Assembly (NCBI GenBank): GCA_029779435.1
Contig: JAKPAM010000055.1
Coordinates: 1-37,960, forward strand
DNA from: Pseudomonadota bacterium
GTDB taxonomy: Bacteria; Pseudomonadota; Gammaproteobacteria; Burkholderiales; Burkholderiaceae_E
Direction of reading: 5' to 3'
Length of the DNA stretch: 37,960 bases
Part shown: piece by piece, positions 7,646 to 16,679 of the stretch
How the letters are laid out: each line of letters opens with the position of its first letter
How positions within the stretch are numbered: the stretch's first letter is position 1
Notes under the pieces: generated by a model
The model's input: only the letters and a program-made list of their open reading frames with translations
Databases searched by the model: none
Told to the model about the DNA's origin: nothing
Position numbers and translations under genes: made by a program

Positions 7646-8503
7646 TTACGTGTCGCCGACCTCGTAGCCGAGCGCCTGCGAGATCTCGCTCGCCGTGCGA
7701 CAGAGCAATTCGATCCAGTCGTCCTGGACGAAATCCGCCGGGGCCGAGATCGACAATCCCGCCACCAGCTTGCCGACGTCGTCGCGGATGCCCGCGGCGA
7801 TGCATCGCACCCCGAGTTCGAGTTCCTCGTTGTCCCGCGCATAGCCGCGCGAGCGGACCATCGCCAGTTCGCGATCGAGCCGTACCGGGTCGGTGATGCT
7901 GTTGTGCGTGTGGCCGGCCAGGCCGGTCCGGTTGACGTAGCTACGGATGTTCTTGGGCTCGTCGGCCGCCAGGAACAGCTTGCCCACCGACGTCAGGTGC
8001 AACGGCGCGCGGCCACCGACGGCGCGTACCACCTGCATGCCCGAGCGCTCGGACAATGCGCGCTCGATGTAGACGATCTCGTCGCCCTGGCGGATCGACA
8101 GGTTGACCGGCTGCGACGTGGCCCGATGCAGTTCCCGCATCGGACCGAGCGCGGCATCGCGCACGCTCAGGCGCGACTTGACCAGGTTGCCCAGTTCGAG
8201 CAGCCGCATGCCGAGCTGATAGCTGCCGGGTTCGCCGCGATCGACGAAGCGGGCGATGACCAGGTCGTTCAGGATCCGGTGCGCGGTCGACGGATGCAGT
8301 CCGGTCCGCGCCGACAGATCCTTGAGGCTGACCGGATCGTCCTGAGCGGCCAGCGCGTCGAGCAGCGAGACGAGGCGTTCGATCACCTGGATCGCGGTTT
8401 TTTGTTCCGCTCCGGCAGAGGGCGGCGACGGCTGCCCGAGCGGGCCCGAAGAAGAGAGGGCGGCCGCGGAGGGAGCGGGTGAAGCGGCGGACGAGCGGCG
8501 CAT
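7646..8503 (-). CDS. IclR-family transcriptional regulator
   Basis: A 285-residue protein from ATG 8503. After a Ser/Ala/Pro-rich N-terminal tail of about 35 residues comes an IclR winged helix-turn-helix (AIQVIERLVSLLDALAAQD, then VSLKDLSARTGLHPSTAHRIL), followed by the ligand-binding domain with the family stretch RGYARDNEELELGVRCIAAGI. The tail makes it longer than the usual ~250 residues. It lies downstream of a 2-keto-3-deoxygalactonate kinase gene on the same strand, so a sugar-acid effector is plausible but unproven. A promoter and an overlapping palindrome immediately upstream suggest autoregulation. Confidence 0.9.
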   Translation of the reverse strand: MRRSSAASPAPSAAALSSSGPLGQPSPPSAGAEQKTAIQVIERLVSLLDALAAQDDPVSLKDLSARTGLHPSTAHRILNDLVIARFVDRGEPGSYQLGMRLLELGNLVKSRLSVRDAALGPMRELHRATSQPVNLSIRQGDEIVYIERALSERSGMQVVRAVGGRAPLHLTSVGKLFLAADEPKNIRSYVNRTGLAGHTHNSITDPVRLDRELAMVRSRGYARDNEELELGVRCIAAGIRDDVGKLVAGLSISAPADFVQDDWIELLCRTASEISQALGYEVGDT

Positions 8504-8532
8504 GACAGCGGATAGCGCGAAAGATTCGATAC

Positions 8533-8569
8533 GGTGGAGGGTTATACCACCCTGTGAAACGTCCCTCAA
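8533..8569 (-). promoter_or_regulatory. iclR-type gene promoter with overlapping palindrome
   Basis: On the minus strand TTGAGG (8569-8564), a 17-bp spacer and TATAAC (8546-8541). The -10 lies inside nested inverted repeats AGGGT/ACCCT (8538-8553) and GGTGG/CCACC (8533-8551), the right size for an IclR-type operator. Transcription would start about 30 bases before the ATG. Confidence 0.5.
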
Positions 8570-8617
8570 GCTGCGGTGCCATGAGGGGCGACGTGCCGAT
8601 GACGACGGAGGGCCTGT

Positions 8618-9544
8618 TCAGACGCGCAGCAAACCGGTGCGATGCGCGATCGCCGCCATGCCCCGGGCGGCCGGCAGGCCGCGCGCGGCCTGCCAGCGCC
8701 AGCCGTAGTGGTCGAGCGCCAGTCCGTAGCGCCAAGTCAGATCCGGGTTGGCGACGACCAGCAGCGGCAGGCCGTCCCGCAGCTCATCGCTGATCGCCGA
8801 CAGCTCGGCGCCGATCAGCAGCGCCGACAGGTACGACGGCAGCGCCGGGGGTTGCATCCGGTCGAGCAGGGCTTCGGCGCGGGTCGTGAACAGCAGCGAG
8901 GTCAGCGCTTGCGGATCCTCGCCGATGCGATCCAGCCCCAGCTTGAACGCGGGCAGGTCGAACTCGGGTTCCGGGCGGCGGAACAGGCGGCCGAGGATCG
9001 AATGCGAGGACAGCACGTCGAACAGTTCGCCGGTCATGAACGTCCGGAAGCTCCGGATTCGCGACCGTTCGGCGCGGACCCATTTGCTGTAGGTGCCGGG
9101 CAGCAGCAGGTGGGCCTCGCGAAGCCCTTCGGCCTCGAGCGCGCCGAAGACCTGGGTCTCCTCGCCGCGCATCACGTCCGAGAACGCCGCGTCGGGATCG
9201 GTGCACACGCCGGGGATGATCGCGAAGCGCCGTCCGGCCAGATCGTCGAGCCAGGTCAGCGCGCCGCACAGGTCGTCCAGGCCGGCAGGCACCGGCAGGA
9301 AGCTCGTCTCGCGCCAGCCATGGCGGCTGCCGATCATGCCGCAGGCGACCGCGGGCAGGTCGCCGCGCGCGCGCAGCCAGGGGGCGCACAGGGTTTCGAA
9401 GGCACCGAGGAATTGCCCCCGCTCGATCCGCTGGACACCGGCGCGCGCGTCGAGCTGTTCGACGATCGTCCCGTTCGCGTCCAGCAGGTAGGCCCGCAGC
9501 GAACTGGTCCCCCAGTCCAGGCCGATCAACTGATCGTTGTCCAT
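8618..9544 (-). CDS. dgoK: 2-dehydro-3-deoxygalactonokinase
   Basis: A 308-residue protein starting MDNDQLIGLDWGTSSLRAYLL; the GLDWGTSSLRAYL phosphate-binding stretch is the DgoK signature. Further family stretches are ACGMIGSRHGW, IIPGV and LPGTYSKWV. It phosphorylates 2-keto-3-deoxygalactonate with ATP in galactonate (De Ley-Doudoroff) catabolism, in the cytoplasm. The partner genes (KDPGal aldolase, galactonate dehydratase, transporter) are not in the window. An IclR regulator follows 114 bases downstream on the same strand. Confidence 0.9.
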   Translation of the reverse strand: MDNDQLIGLDWGTSSLRAYLLDANGTIVEQLDARAGVQRIERGQFLGAFETLCAPWLRARGDLPAVACGMIGSRHGWRETSFLPVPAGLDDLCGALTWLDDLAGRRFAIIPGVCTDPDAAFSDVMRGEETQVFGALEAEGLREAHLLLPGTYSKWVRAERSRIRSFRTFMTGELFDVLSSHSILGRLFRRPEPEFDLPAFKLGLDRIGEDPQALTSLLFTTRAEALLDRMQPPALPSYLSALLIGAELSAISDELRDGLPLLVVANPDLTWRYGLALDHYGWRWQAARGLPAARGMAAIAHRTGLLRV

Positions 9545-9645
9545 CGAGTCAGTATGCCCGCGGAGCCGGTCGCCGCGCCAGCGCCGCGCGCGGCGTGGAG
9601 GCGGCCCCGGCAGGATCGTCGACCGCTTGCTATCATTTCCGCTTC

Positions 9646-10590
9646 ATGACGCTGACCGAACTCAAGTACATCGTAGCCGTCGCGCGCGAACGCCATTTCG
9701 GGCGCGCCGCCGAGGCCTGTTTCGTCAGCCAGCCCACGCTGTCGGTGGCGATCCGCAAGCTCGAGGACGAGCTGGGCGTGCAGTTGTTCGAGCGCGGCCC
9801 GGCCGAGGTATCGGTCACGCCGGTCGGCGCGCAGATCGTCGAGCAGGCGCAGCGCGTGCTCGAACAGAGCAACGAGATCCGCACGATCGCCAAGCAGGGC
9901 AAGGATCCGCTGTCCGGTCCGCTTCGCCTGGGCGTCATCTATACGATCGGGCCGTACCTGCTGCCCAAGCTGGTGCCCGAGATGATCGCCACGACGCCGC
10001 AGATGCCGCTGCTGCTACAGGAGAACTACACGGCCAAGCTGCTCGAGGAACTGCGTCATGGCGATATCGACGTCGCGATCCTGGCCGATCCGTTTCCGAC
10101 CGGCGGGTTGATGACGCAGGCGCTGTACGACGAGCCGTTCCTGGTCGCCGTGCCGCGCCATCATCCTTGGGCCGACCGGACGGCGATCGGCTCCGACGAA
10201 CTCAAGGACGAGACGATGCTGCTGCTCGGCTCGGGCCACTGCTTTCGCGACAACGTGCTCGAGGTCTGTCCGGAGCTGTCGCGCTTTTCCCAGAACACGG
10301 TCGGCATCCAGAAGACGTTCGAGGGGTCGTCGCTAGAGACGATCCGCCACATGGTCGCGTCCGGCATCGGCATCACCGTCGTTCCCCAACTCGCGCGCCA
10401 GGATGGCATCGACGAATCGCTGTTGACCTACGTGCCTTTCGCCGATCCGGTGCCGCACCGGCGGGTGCTGCTGGCGTGGCGCAAGAGCTTTTCGCGCTCG
10501 GCCGCGATCCGGGCGCTGCGACAGGCGATCGACCGGATCGATCTGCCCGGCGTGACCCGTCCGAACGAAACGGCCACCCCTGCGCATTGA
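9646..10590 (+). CDS. oxyR: OxyR, LysR-type hydrogen peroxide sensor
   Basis: A 314-residue LysR-type regulator from ATG 9646. The N-terminal HTH reads MTLTELKYIVAVARERHFGR then FVSQPTLSVAIRKLE. The redox pair is present in GHCFRDNVLEVC at residues C199 and C208, the same numbering as in E. coli OxyR, where these form the H2O2-induced disulfide. It activates peroxide-defence genes and commonly represses itself. The open frame extends 51 bases further upstream, but ATG 9646 gives the canonical N-terminus. TATCAT at 9631-9636 is a candidate -10 with a very short leader. CysM follows after 80 bases on the same strand. Confidence 0.95.
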   Translation: MTLTELKYIVAVARERHFGRAAEACFVSQPTLSVAIRKLEDELGVQLFERGPAEVSVTPVGAQIVEQAQRVLEQSNEIRTIAKQGKDPLSGPLRLGVIYTIGPYLLPKLVPEMIATTPQMPLLLQENYTAKLLEELRHGDIDVAILADPFPTGGLMTQALYDEPFLVAVPRHHPWADRTAIGSDELKDETMLLLGSGHCFRDNVLEVCPELSRFSQNTVGIQKTFEGSSLETIRHMVASGIGITVVPQLARQDGIDESLLTYVPFADPVPHRRVLLAWRKSFSRSAAIRALRQAIDRIDLPGVTRPNETATPAH

Positions 10591-10670
10591 CCCTGGCCGC
10601 CCGTGGGGACCCGGGCCGGCCGCCGGCGTCCGGATCCCCGCGGCGAGCCGACGCATTCAGAGAGTATTCG

Positions 10671-11585
10671 ATGGCATCCCGTCCCTCCTATCCGACGCTA
10701 GAACAGACGATCGGCCACACGCCGCTGATCCGGCTGCAACGCATCCCGGGCGCCGGCAACGACGCGCGCGGCAACGTGCTGCTCGGCAAGCTCGAGGGCA
10801 ACAACCCGGCAGGCTCGGTCAAGGATCGGCCGGCGCTGTCGATGATCGCCCGTGCCGAGGCGCGCGGCGAGATCAAACCCGGCGACACGCTGATCGAGGC
10901 GACGTCGGGCAATACCGGCATCGGGCTGGCGATGGCGGCGGCGCTCAAGGGTTACCGGATGCTGCTGATCATGCCCGAGAACCAGTCGCTCGAACGGCGC
11001 CAGGCGATGAAGGCCTACGGCGCCGAGCTGCTGCTGGTCAGCGCGCAGGACGGGATGGAAGGCGCGCGCGACCTGGCGGACCGGATGCAGGCCGAGGGCA
11101 AGGGGCGCGTGCTCGACCAGTTCTCGAACGACGACAACTGGATCGCCCATTACGAGACCACCGGTCCCGAGCTGTGGGAGCAGACCGGCGGTCAGATCAC
11201 CCACTTCGTCTCGGCGATGGGCACGACCGGCACGATCACCGGCGTGTCGCGTTACCTGAAGGAAAAGAACCCGGCGATCGAGATCATCGGCGCGCAGCCC
11301 GAAGACGGTTCGTCGATCGCCGGCATTCGCAAGTGGCCGGCCGAGTACATGCCGAAGATCTATCAGCACGCGATCATCGACCGTACCGAATCGGTCAGCC
11401 AGCAGGCGGCCGAGGACATGGCCCGGCGGCTGGCCGCCGAGGAAGGGCTGTTCTGCGGCATCTCGGCGGCCGGCGCCTTCGTCATCGCGCTGCGGATCGC
11501 CGAGGCGGTGCGCGACGCGACGATCGTTTTCGTCGTCTGCGACCGCGGCGACCGCTACCTGTCGACCGGGGTGTTTCCCGGGTGA
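10671..11585 (+). CDS. cysM: Cysteine synthase B (O-acetylserine sulfhydrylase)
   Basis: A 304-residue PLP enzyme from ATG 10671; the reading frame is open much further upstream through oxyR but only this start matches the family. The PLP lysine is K51 in NPAGSVKDR, and the phosphate/substrate loop TSGNTG is at 78-83. The CysM-type stretches EGLFCGISAAGA and the C-terminal VCDRGDRYLSTGVF are present. It makes L-cysteine from O-acetylserine (or phosphoserine or thiosulfate in some members). Its stop overlaps the GTG of the EamA transporter gene (GTGA), so the two are probably translated together. Confidence 0.95.
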   Translation: MASRPSYPTLEQTIGHTPLIRLQRIPGAGNDARGNVLLGKLEGNNPAGSVKDRPALSMIARAEARGEIKPGDTLIEATSGNTGIGLAMAAALKGYRMLLIMPENQSLERRQAMKAYGAELLLVSAQDGMEGARDLADRMQAEGKGRVLDQFSNDDNWIAHYETTGPELWEQTGGQITHFVSAMGTTGTITGVSRYLKEKNPAIEIIGAQPEDGSSIAGIRKWPAEYMPKIYQHAIIDRTESVSQQAAEDMARRLAAEEGLFCGISAAGAFVIALRIAEAVRDATIVFVVCDRGDRYLSTGVFPG

Positions 11586-12490
11586 AGCCGGCTTCGCCCG
11601 CGACGGCCGGCGGCAGGCGACCGGACGTCGTCAAGGGCATCGCGCTGCTGATCGCCGCGGTGTTCTGCTTCAGCGTGCTGGACTCGCTGTCCAAGACGCT
11701 GGTCCAGCGCTACCCGCTGATGATGGTCGTGTGGGCGCGCTACGCGGCGCACGTCGCGATCATGCTGGTGCTGTTGCTGCCGCGGATGGGCCTGTCGCTG
11801 TTCGTGACGCGCCGGCCGGGGACGCAACTGGTGCGCGGCCTGGCGCTCGGGCTGTCGTCCGTGGCGTTCGTCGCCGGGCTGAGTTCGATGCCGCTGGCCG
11901 AGGCCTCGGCGATCGCGCAGATCGCGCCGGTGCTGATCACGCTGCTGGCCGTGCGCTTTCTCGGCGAGACCGCACCGCCCGGCACCTGGTGGGCCTTGGG
12001 CCTGAGCTTCGCCGGCGTGCTGCTGATCGCGCGGCCGGGCAGCCAGATCTTCACATGGGCGGCGTTCCTGCCGCTGGCGACGGCCGTGCTGGCGGCGACC
12101 TATCAATTGCTGACGCGCAAGCTGTCCCACGTCGACAACGGGGTGGCCACGCTGTTTCTGGGCGGTCTCGTGTCGACGGTGACGGCATCGCTGATCGTGC
12201 CGTTCCATTGGGAGTCGCCGCGCGACGTGATCGACGGGATGCTGCTGCTGTCGCTCGGCGCGGTCGGCGCCGGCGGCCACATGCTGCTCGTGCGGGCATT
12301 CGAGAACGCGCCGGCGAGCACGCTGGCACCGTTCGGCTACTTCCAGGTGGCGTCGTCGCTGGTCATGGGCATCCTCGTCTTCGGCAGCTTTCCGGACGAA
12401 TGGGCGCTGGCGGGGATGCTGATGATCGTCGCGACCGGCGTCGTCATGGCGGTGGTGAGAGGGCGCCAATCGGAACCGCCGGCCGGCTGA
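11582..12490 (+). CDS. EamA/DMT-family transporter
   Basis: A 302-residue protein from GTG 11582, overlapping the cysM stop. It has ten predicted membrane segments in two EamA halves (for example IALLIAAVFCFSVLDSLSK, ALGLSSVAFVAGLSSMPLAEA, FFPL-type helices, LAPFGYFQVASSLVMGILVFG). DMT members export amino acids or other metabolites. Coupling to cysM makes a cysteine or O-acetylserine exporter an attractive guess, but sequence alone does not show the substrate. Its 3' end is convergent with tgpA, 23 bases away. Confidence 0.88.
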   Translation: MKPASPATAGGRRPDVVKGIALLIAAVFCFSVLDSLSKTLVQRYPLMMVVWARYAAHVAIMLVLLLPRMGLSLFVTRRPGTQLVRGLALGLSSVAFVAGLSSMPLAEASAIAQIAPVLITLLAVRFLGETAPPGTWWALGLSFAGVLLIARPGSQIFTWAAFLPLATAVLAATYQLLTRKLSHVDNGVATLFLGGLVSTVTASLIVPFHWESPRDVIDGMLLLSLGAVGAGGHMLLVRAFENAPASTLAPFGYFQVASSLVMGILVFGSFPDEWALAGMLMIVATGVVMAVVRGRQSEPPAG

Positions 12491-12511
12491 CCGGCGAGGG
12501 CCACAGCCGGC
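12482..12511. terminator. Hairpin between convergent EamA and TgpA genes
   Basis: Perfect 8-bp arms GCCGGCTG (12482-12489) and CAGCCGGC (12504-12511) span the short gap between the two convergent stops. No T-run follows on either side; it may still block read-through or be an RNA-end stabiliser. Confidence 0.3.
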
Positions 12512-12513
12512 GA

Positions 12514-14592
12514 TCAGGGGCGGAACTGCCTGACCCGCTGGCGAAACCGCCGGATGCCGAGCTTGAGGTCGGCGCGCCGGTGGCGCCGGCGATCGGGCAG
12601 GCCCGTCGAGCGCGCGGCGGGCAGCCGGTTGTCCAGGTCGCCGAACCGCAGGCTGTTGTAGCTGGCGACGATCTGGCGCGCATCGAGCAGCGTGTCGGTG
12701 CCCAACCCGGGGCTGATCCGCTCCAGATGCTGGCCCGCCGTCTCGTGCGGATGCTTGTCCAGCCCGACTACCGCCAGCCGCTCGCAGAACTCCCGATACC
12801 ATCGTTCGACCGGATCGCGCGGGTGGCGCGGATGCAGCGTGACGAGCGCTGCCGCGCCGATCAGCACACCCATCGCGGCCGCCAGCACGCCGGCCAGTTC
12901 ACGCCAGTCGCCGAGCACGCCATCCAGGCCCAGCCGCGCCAGCAGTCGTTGCTGGTTCGCGCCGTCGTACGACAGCACCCATTGGTTCCATGCGTTCGTC
13001 AACGCATCCAGGTTCAGCGATACCAGTTGCCACAGGCGCTGGCTGCCGGTCAACGCGGACCGGGCGTCGTCGGACCAGGCGTTGCGCGATCCGGGCTCTA
13101 TCCGCTCGGGCGCGATGGCGGTCACCGGGTCGAGGCGCACCCAGCCTTCGCCATCCAGCCAGGCTTCGACCCAGGCGTGCGCGTCGCCCTGGCGCACCAG
13201 CCAGGATCCGTTGACCGGGTTCGGCTCGGCGCCCTGGTAGCCGGTCACGATCCGCGCGGGGATGTCCATCGCGCGCAGCAGGAACGTCATCGCGCTCGCG
13301 TAGTGCTCGCAGAAGCCCGCGCCGGTGTCGAACAGGAATTCATCGATGCCGTGCGTGCCCCACACCGGCGGGGACAGCGTGTACCGGAACGGCGCCTGGC
13401 CGAACCAGGCCAGGATGCGATCGATCCGCTGCCGCGGGGATGGCAGTTCGTCGCGCCAGCGCTCGGCTAGCGCGCGGGCGCGCGGATTGAAGCCGTCCGG
13501 CAGCGCGCGCAGCATGGCCAGGCGCGAGGCCGGTTCGTGTCGCCCGAGCGTGAAGCGCGGCTGCGAGACGACGTCGTAGCGCAGCCGCGACCCATTCGAC
13601 GGCGGGCCGTGCAGCAGCATCTGCGCGTCGAGCCGGGCGGCCACCGGCAGCCCCTGGACCTGCACCGGCGCTTCCAGCGCATACAGCCAGTCCTGCTCTT
13701 GCGGTTCGAGCGTCACCGTATAGCGGATGCCCGAGCCGGGGCCCGCATGCTCGAGGTCCGGTTGCCGCGATGCCGGCCGCGCAGGGGCCGCGCGCCACGC
13801 GCCGCCGTCGAACGTACTGAGCACGGGACCGCGCCAGTACATCTGCGACACCGGGGGAGCGCCCTCGGGAAAGACGACCCGGAACGCGATCTCGGTCGAC
13901 AGCGTCAGTTCGGAGATCGATCCCGGGCGCATCGATTCGGACAGGCCCATCCGGGCTCGGATCTTGTCCTCGGGCATCGACCACAGCGGCTGCTGCAGGC
14001 GCGGAAACAGCACGAACATCACCGCCGCGATCGGCAGCGCTTGCAGCAGCAGGCTGCCCGCGAGTTTGAATCGCCGGCCGATCGGAGCCTCCTGGACGCC
14101 GAACTGCATCGTGACCATCGTCGTCACCAGCGCGGTGACGGCCAGTACGACGGCCGCCGCGATCGGCAGCGACTGGTCCTCGAAGAAGGCCGTCAGCAGC
14201 AGGAAGAAGCACAGGAACAGGACGACGAACAGGTCGCGCCGCGCGCGCATCTCGAGCAGCTTGAGCCCGAGGAACAGCAGCAGGATCGTGACGCCGACGT
14301 CCCGCCCGACCAGCGTTCCATACTGGACCCAGACCGCGGTCAGGCAGGCGATCGCCGCCAGCCAGCGGATCGGCGTCGACGGCAGCGGCCGGCCGGCCAG
14401 TACCAGGCCGAGTCGCCAGACGAACAGCAACGCGAAGCCGATGGCGACCCAGGCGGGCACGAACGGAAAGTGCACGAGCGCCGTCAGCAGCGTGGCGCCC
14501 ATCAGGAACAGCGTGTCGCGGCGATCGCGTTCCCATTGCTCGCCCAGGCGCCCGCCGAGGGCCTTGATCGAATAGCGGACGCCGCGCGCCAT
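12514..14592 (-). CDS. TgpA-type membrane transglutaminase-like protein (DUF3488/transglutaminase)
   Basis: A 692-residue protein from ATG 14592, one base after the DUF58 stop. Residues about 25-200 form a membrane domain (DUF3488/TgpA_N). A large periplasmic part follows with a transglutaminase core: C428 in GAGFCEHYASAM, H472 in GDAHAWVEAW and D488 in WVRLDPV form the Cys-His-Asp triad. Another membrane helix lies at about 575-600 before a cytoplasmic tail. The P. aeruginosa namesake TgpA (PA2873) is essential there. The MoxR-DUF58-TgpA neighbourhood is widely conserved, but its biochemical role is unsettled. Confidence 0.92.
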   Translation of the reverse strand: MARGVRYSIKALGGRLGEQWERDRRDTLFLMGATLLTALVHFPFVPAWVAIGFALLFVWRLGLVLAGRPLPSTPIRWLAAIACLTAVWVQYGTLVGRDVGVTILLLFLGLKLLEMRARRDLFVVLFLCFFLLLTAFFEDQSLPIAAAVVLAVTALVTTMVTMQFGVQEAPIGRRFKLAGSLLLQALPIAAVMFVLFPRLQQPLWSMPEDKIRARMGLSESMRPGSISELTLSTEIAFRVVFPEGAPPVSQMYWRGPVLSTFDGGAWRAAPARPASRQPDLEHAGPGSGIRYTVTLEPQEQDWLYALEAPVQVQGLPVAARLDAQMLLHGPPSNGSRLRYDVVSQPRFTLGRHEPASRLAMLRALPDGFNPRARALAERWRDELPSPRQRIDRILAWFGQAPFRYTLSPPVWGTHGIDEFLFDTGAGFCEHYASAMTFLLRAMDIPARIVTGYQGAEPNPVNGSWLVRQGDAHAWVEAWLDGEGWVRLDPVTAIAPERIEPGSRNAWSDDARSALTGSQRLWQLVSLNLDALTNAWNQWVLSYDGANQQRLLARLGLDGVLGDWRELAGVLAAAMGVLIGAAALVTLHPRHPRDPVERWYREFCERLAVVGLDKHPHETAGQHLERISPGLGTDTLLDARQIVASYNSLRFGDLDNRLPAARSTGLPDRRRHRRADLKLGIRRFRQRVRQFRP

Positions 14593-14593
14593 G

Positions 14594-15604
14594 TCAGATT
14601 TCGGCTTCGGCCAACGCTTGCAGGCAGGCCAGCCGGTGTTCGCTGCCGCCGGCGGCCGGCAACGACACACCGGGCAGTTGGAGGCTGAAGCGCGCGCCTT
14701 GCGCGTCGGCGTCGATGACCCAGCGCGTCAGCCTCGACAGCCGCGCCTCCGCGTCGAGCGAAGCGGGCAGCGTCGACCAGTCCAGCGCCAGGTCGCCGCG
14801 CGCGCCGCCTTCCAGGTGCTTGCTCAGCAGGTGTTCTCCGCCGGTGCGTGCAAGGGCTTTCCATGCGATGCGCCGGGGCGGATCGCCGGCCTGGTACGGA
14901 CGGATCCCTGCCACGTCCTCCTGTCCATGGCCCCGGCTGTCGCCGTCGCCGCGCGCGTCGTGGTGTTCCGGCAGCGGGGTCGGCGGATTCTCGGGCGTCG
15001 GGTAGACCAGCACCTGCATCGCCGGATGCCAGTACGCCCAAGCGGTCCAGATGCCCAGCGGAAATCGCGTGCGCAGCGTCAGGCGGGGGATGGCCTGCCA
15101 GCCGCGCCGCGTCGTGGGCAGCGCGATCGACCCGATCCGCTCGGCGAACGGCGCCAGGTCGAACACCTCGTCCTTGGCCATGCCCGGCGTCTGCACGTGG
15201 ATCGCATAACGCGTGAAGCGCGTCGGATTCTCGACCTGCAGCGAGAATTCGGCGATCTGGCCCGCGAACACGGGCTCGGCCCGGCCCGGCCGCAGGCGCA
15301 GGCGCGTCAGGTTGCGGAACGTATGCAGCATGCCGGCGATCGCCATCCCCGCCAGCAGGAACGTCAGTGCATAGCCGAGCGACAGCCGATAGTTGATCGA
15401 GGCGATCAGCATCGCGGCCAGGACGACCGCGTACAACAGCCCGGGGCGCGACGGCACGATGTAGATCGATCGTTGCGTCAGCACGCGTTCTGCGTGCTGG
15501 CGCTGTCCCGACAGCCGGTTCGACCAGCGATCGACCGCATCGACGATCGCCTGCCCCAGGAATCGCGGACGGGCGGCGATCCCGAGGCGCGCGGGTCCGT
15601 TCAC
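14594..15604 (-). CDS. DUF58 domain-containing membrane protein
   Basis: A 336-residue protein from GTG 15604, whose start overlaps the moxR stop (GTGA). Two hydrophobic helices near the N-terminus (GLLYAVVLAAMLIASIN and LGYALTFLLAGMAIAGML) precede the DUF58 region with the hallmark GIRPYQAGDPPRRIAWKALA. DUF58 proteins are predicted clients or partners of MoxR AAA+ ATPases. The stop is one base before the tgpA ATG, so all three genes are very likely one translation-coupled operon. Confidence 0.9.
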   Translation of the reverse strand: MNGPARLGIAARPRFLGQAIVDAVDRWSNRLSGQRQHAERVLTQRSIYIVPSRPGLLYAVVLAAMLIASINYRLSLGYALTFLLAGMAIAGMLHTFRNLTRLRLRPGRAEPVFAGQIAEFSLQVENPTRFTRYAIHVQTPGMAKDEVFDLAPFAERIGSIALPTTRRGWQAIPRLTLRTRFPLGIWTAWAYWHPAMQVLVYPTPENPPTPLPEHHDARGDGDSRGHGQEDVAGIRPYQAGDPPRRIAWKALARTGGEHLLSKHLEGGARGDLALDWSTLPASLDAEARLSRLTRWVIDADAQGARFSLQLPGVSLPAAGGSEHRLACLQALAEAEI

Positions 15605-16524
15605 GGGACCGCGACCATCTTGGTCAGCTCGGCCACCAGTTCGGCGCGCGCCCGATGCGACGCGCCGCCGCCCTTGGCCGGCCGCAGCCGATGGCCGGCG
15701 ACCGCGGGCAGCACCGCCTGCACGTCGTCCGGCAGCACGTGGTTGCGCCCGTCGAGCATCGCCCAGGCGCGGGCCGCCTGCAGCAGCGCCAGGCCCGCGC
15801 GCGGGCTCAGGCCTTCGGCGAGCATCGGCGTGCGCCGGCTGGCCGTCAGCAGGTTCTGCACGTAGTCCAGCAAGGTGGGACTGCAGTGGATCTGGCGGAC
15901 CCGCTGCTGCGCCTGCAGCAGCAGATCGGGCGTCAGGCGCGGTGCGAGTTCGGCGAGCAGGTGACGCCGGTCGCGGCCTTCGAGCAGCGCGCGTTCGGCC
16001 TTCGGATCCGGGTAGCCGAGTTCGATGCACATCAGGAAGCGATCGAGCTGCGATTCCGGCAGCGGAAACGTCCCGATCTGGTCCTGCGGATTCTGTGTGG
16101 CGATCACGAAGAACGGATCGGGCAGCCCCCGCGTCTCGCCGTCGGCCGACACCTGGCGCTCTTCCATGCCTTCGAGCAGCGCGCTTTGCGTTTTCGGCGA
16201 GGCGCGGTTGATTTCGTCGGCCAGCAGCACCTGGGTGAAGATCGGGCCGGGATGGAATACGAAGCGGGCGCTGTCGCGGTCGAAGATCGACACGCCGACG
16301 ATGTCCGACGGCAGCAGGTCGTTGGTGAACTGCACGCGCTTGAATTGCAGGCCCAGCGAGATCGCCAGCGCATGCGACAGCGTCGTCTTGCCGACGCCGG
16401 GCAAGTCTTCGACCAGCAGATGGCCCCGGGCCAGCAGGCAGGCGAGCGCCAGCCGGATCTGCGGCTGCTTGCCGACGACGATACTGCCGACCTGGGCGGC
16501 AACCGATTGGATGAGTTCGAGCAT
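15601..16524 (-). CDS. MoxR-family AAA+ ATPase
   Basis: A 307-residue protein from ATG 16524 (MLELIQSVAAQVGSIVVGK). Walker A is LPGVGKTTLS at 41-50 and Walker B is LLADEINR with D103/E104. The sensor region ATQNPQDQIGTFPLPESQLDRF is diagnostic for MoxR. These ATPases act as chaperones for maturation of neighbouring proteins, here DUF58 and TgpA. TACACT at 16556-16551 on the minus strand is a possible -10. The gene is divergent from the crotonase-family gene. Confidence 0.93.
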   Translation of the reverse strand: MLELIQSVAAQVGSIVVGKQPQIRLALACLLARGHLLVEDLPGVGKTTLSHALAISLGLQFKRVQFTNDLLPSDIVGVSIFDRDSARFVFHPGPIFTQVLLADEINRASPKTQSALLEGMEERQVSADGETRGLPDPFFVIATQNPQDQIGTFPLPESQLDRFLMCIELGYPDPKAERALLEGRDRRHLLAELAPRLTPDLLLQAQQRVRQIHCSPTLLDYVQNLLTASRRTPMLAEGLSPRAGLALLQAARAWAMLDGRNHVLPDDVQAVLPAVAGHRLRPAKGGGASHRARAELVAELTKMVAVP

Positions 16525-16679
16525 CTTCGCGAAATGGACCCCGTCGATCGAGTGTAAACGAAGGGTTCGCCCGAGGATCCCGCCCGGGCCGGACCGAGCG
16601 ACGGATGCTCGTCCTGTGGGGATCGATGGCGGCCCGAGGACATGAGAACATCGGGATCGAACCCCGATGGAGATCGACG

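Noticed and set aside
9537..11585. A 682-codon frame reading through oxyR into cysM
   Set aside because: Residues before ATG 10671 are out-of-frame oxyR; the 304-residue CysM is complete on its own.
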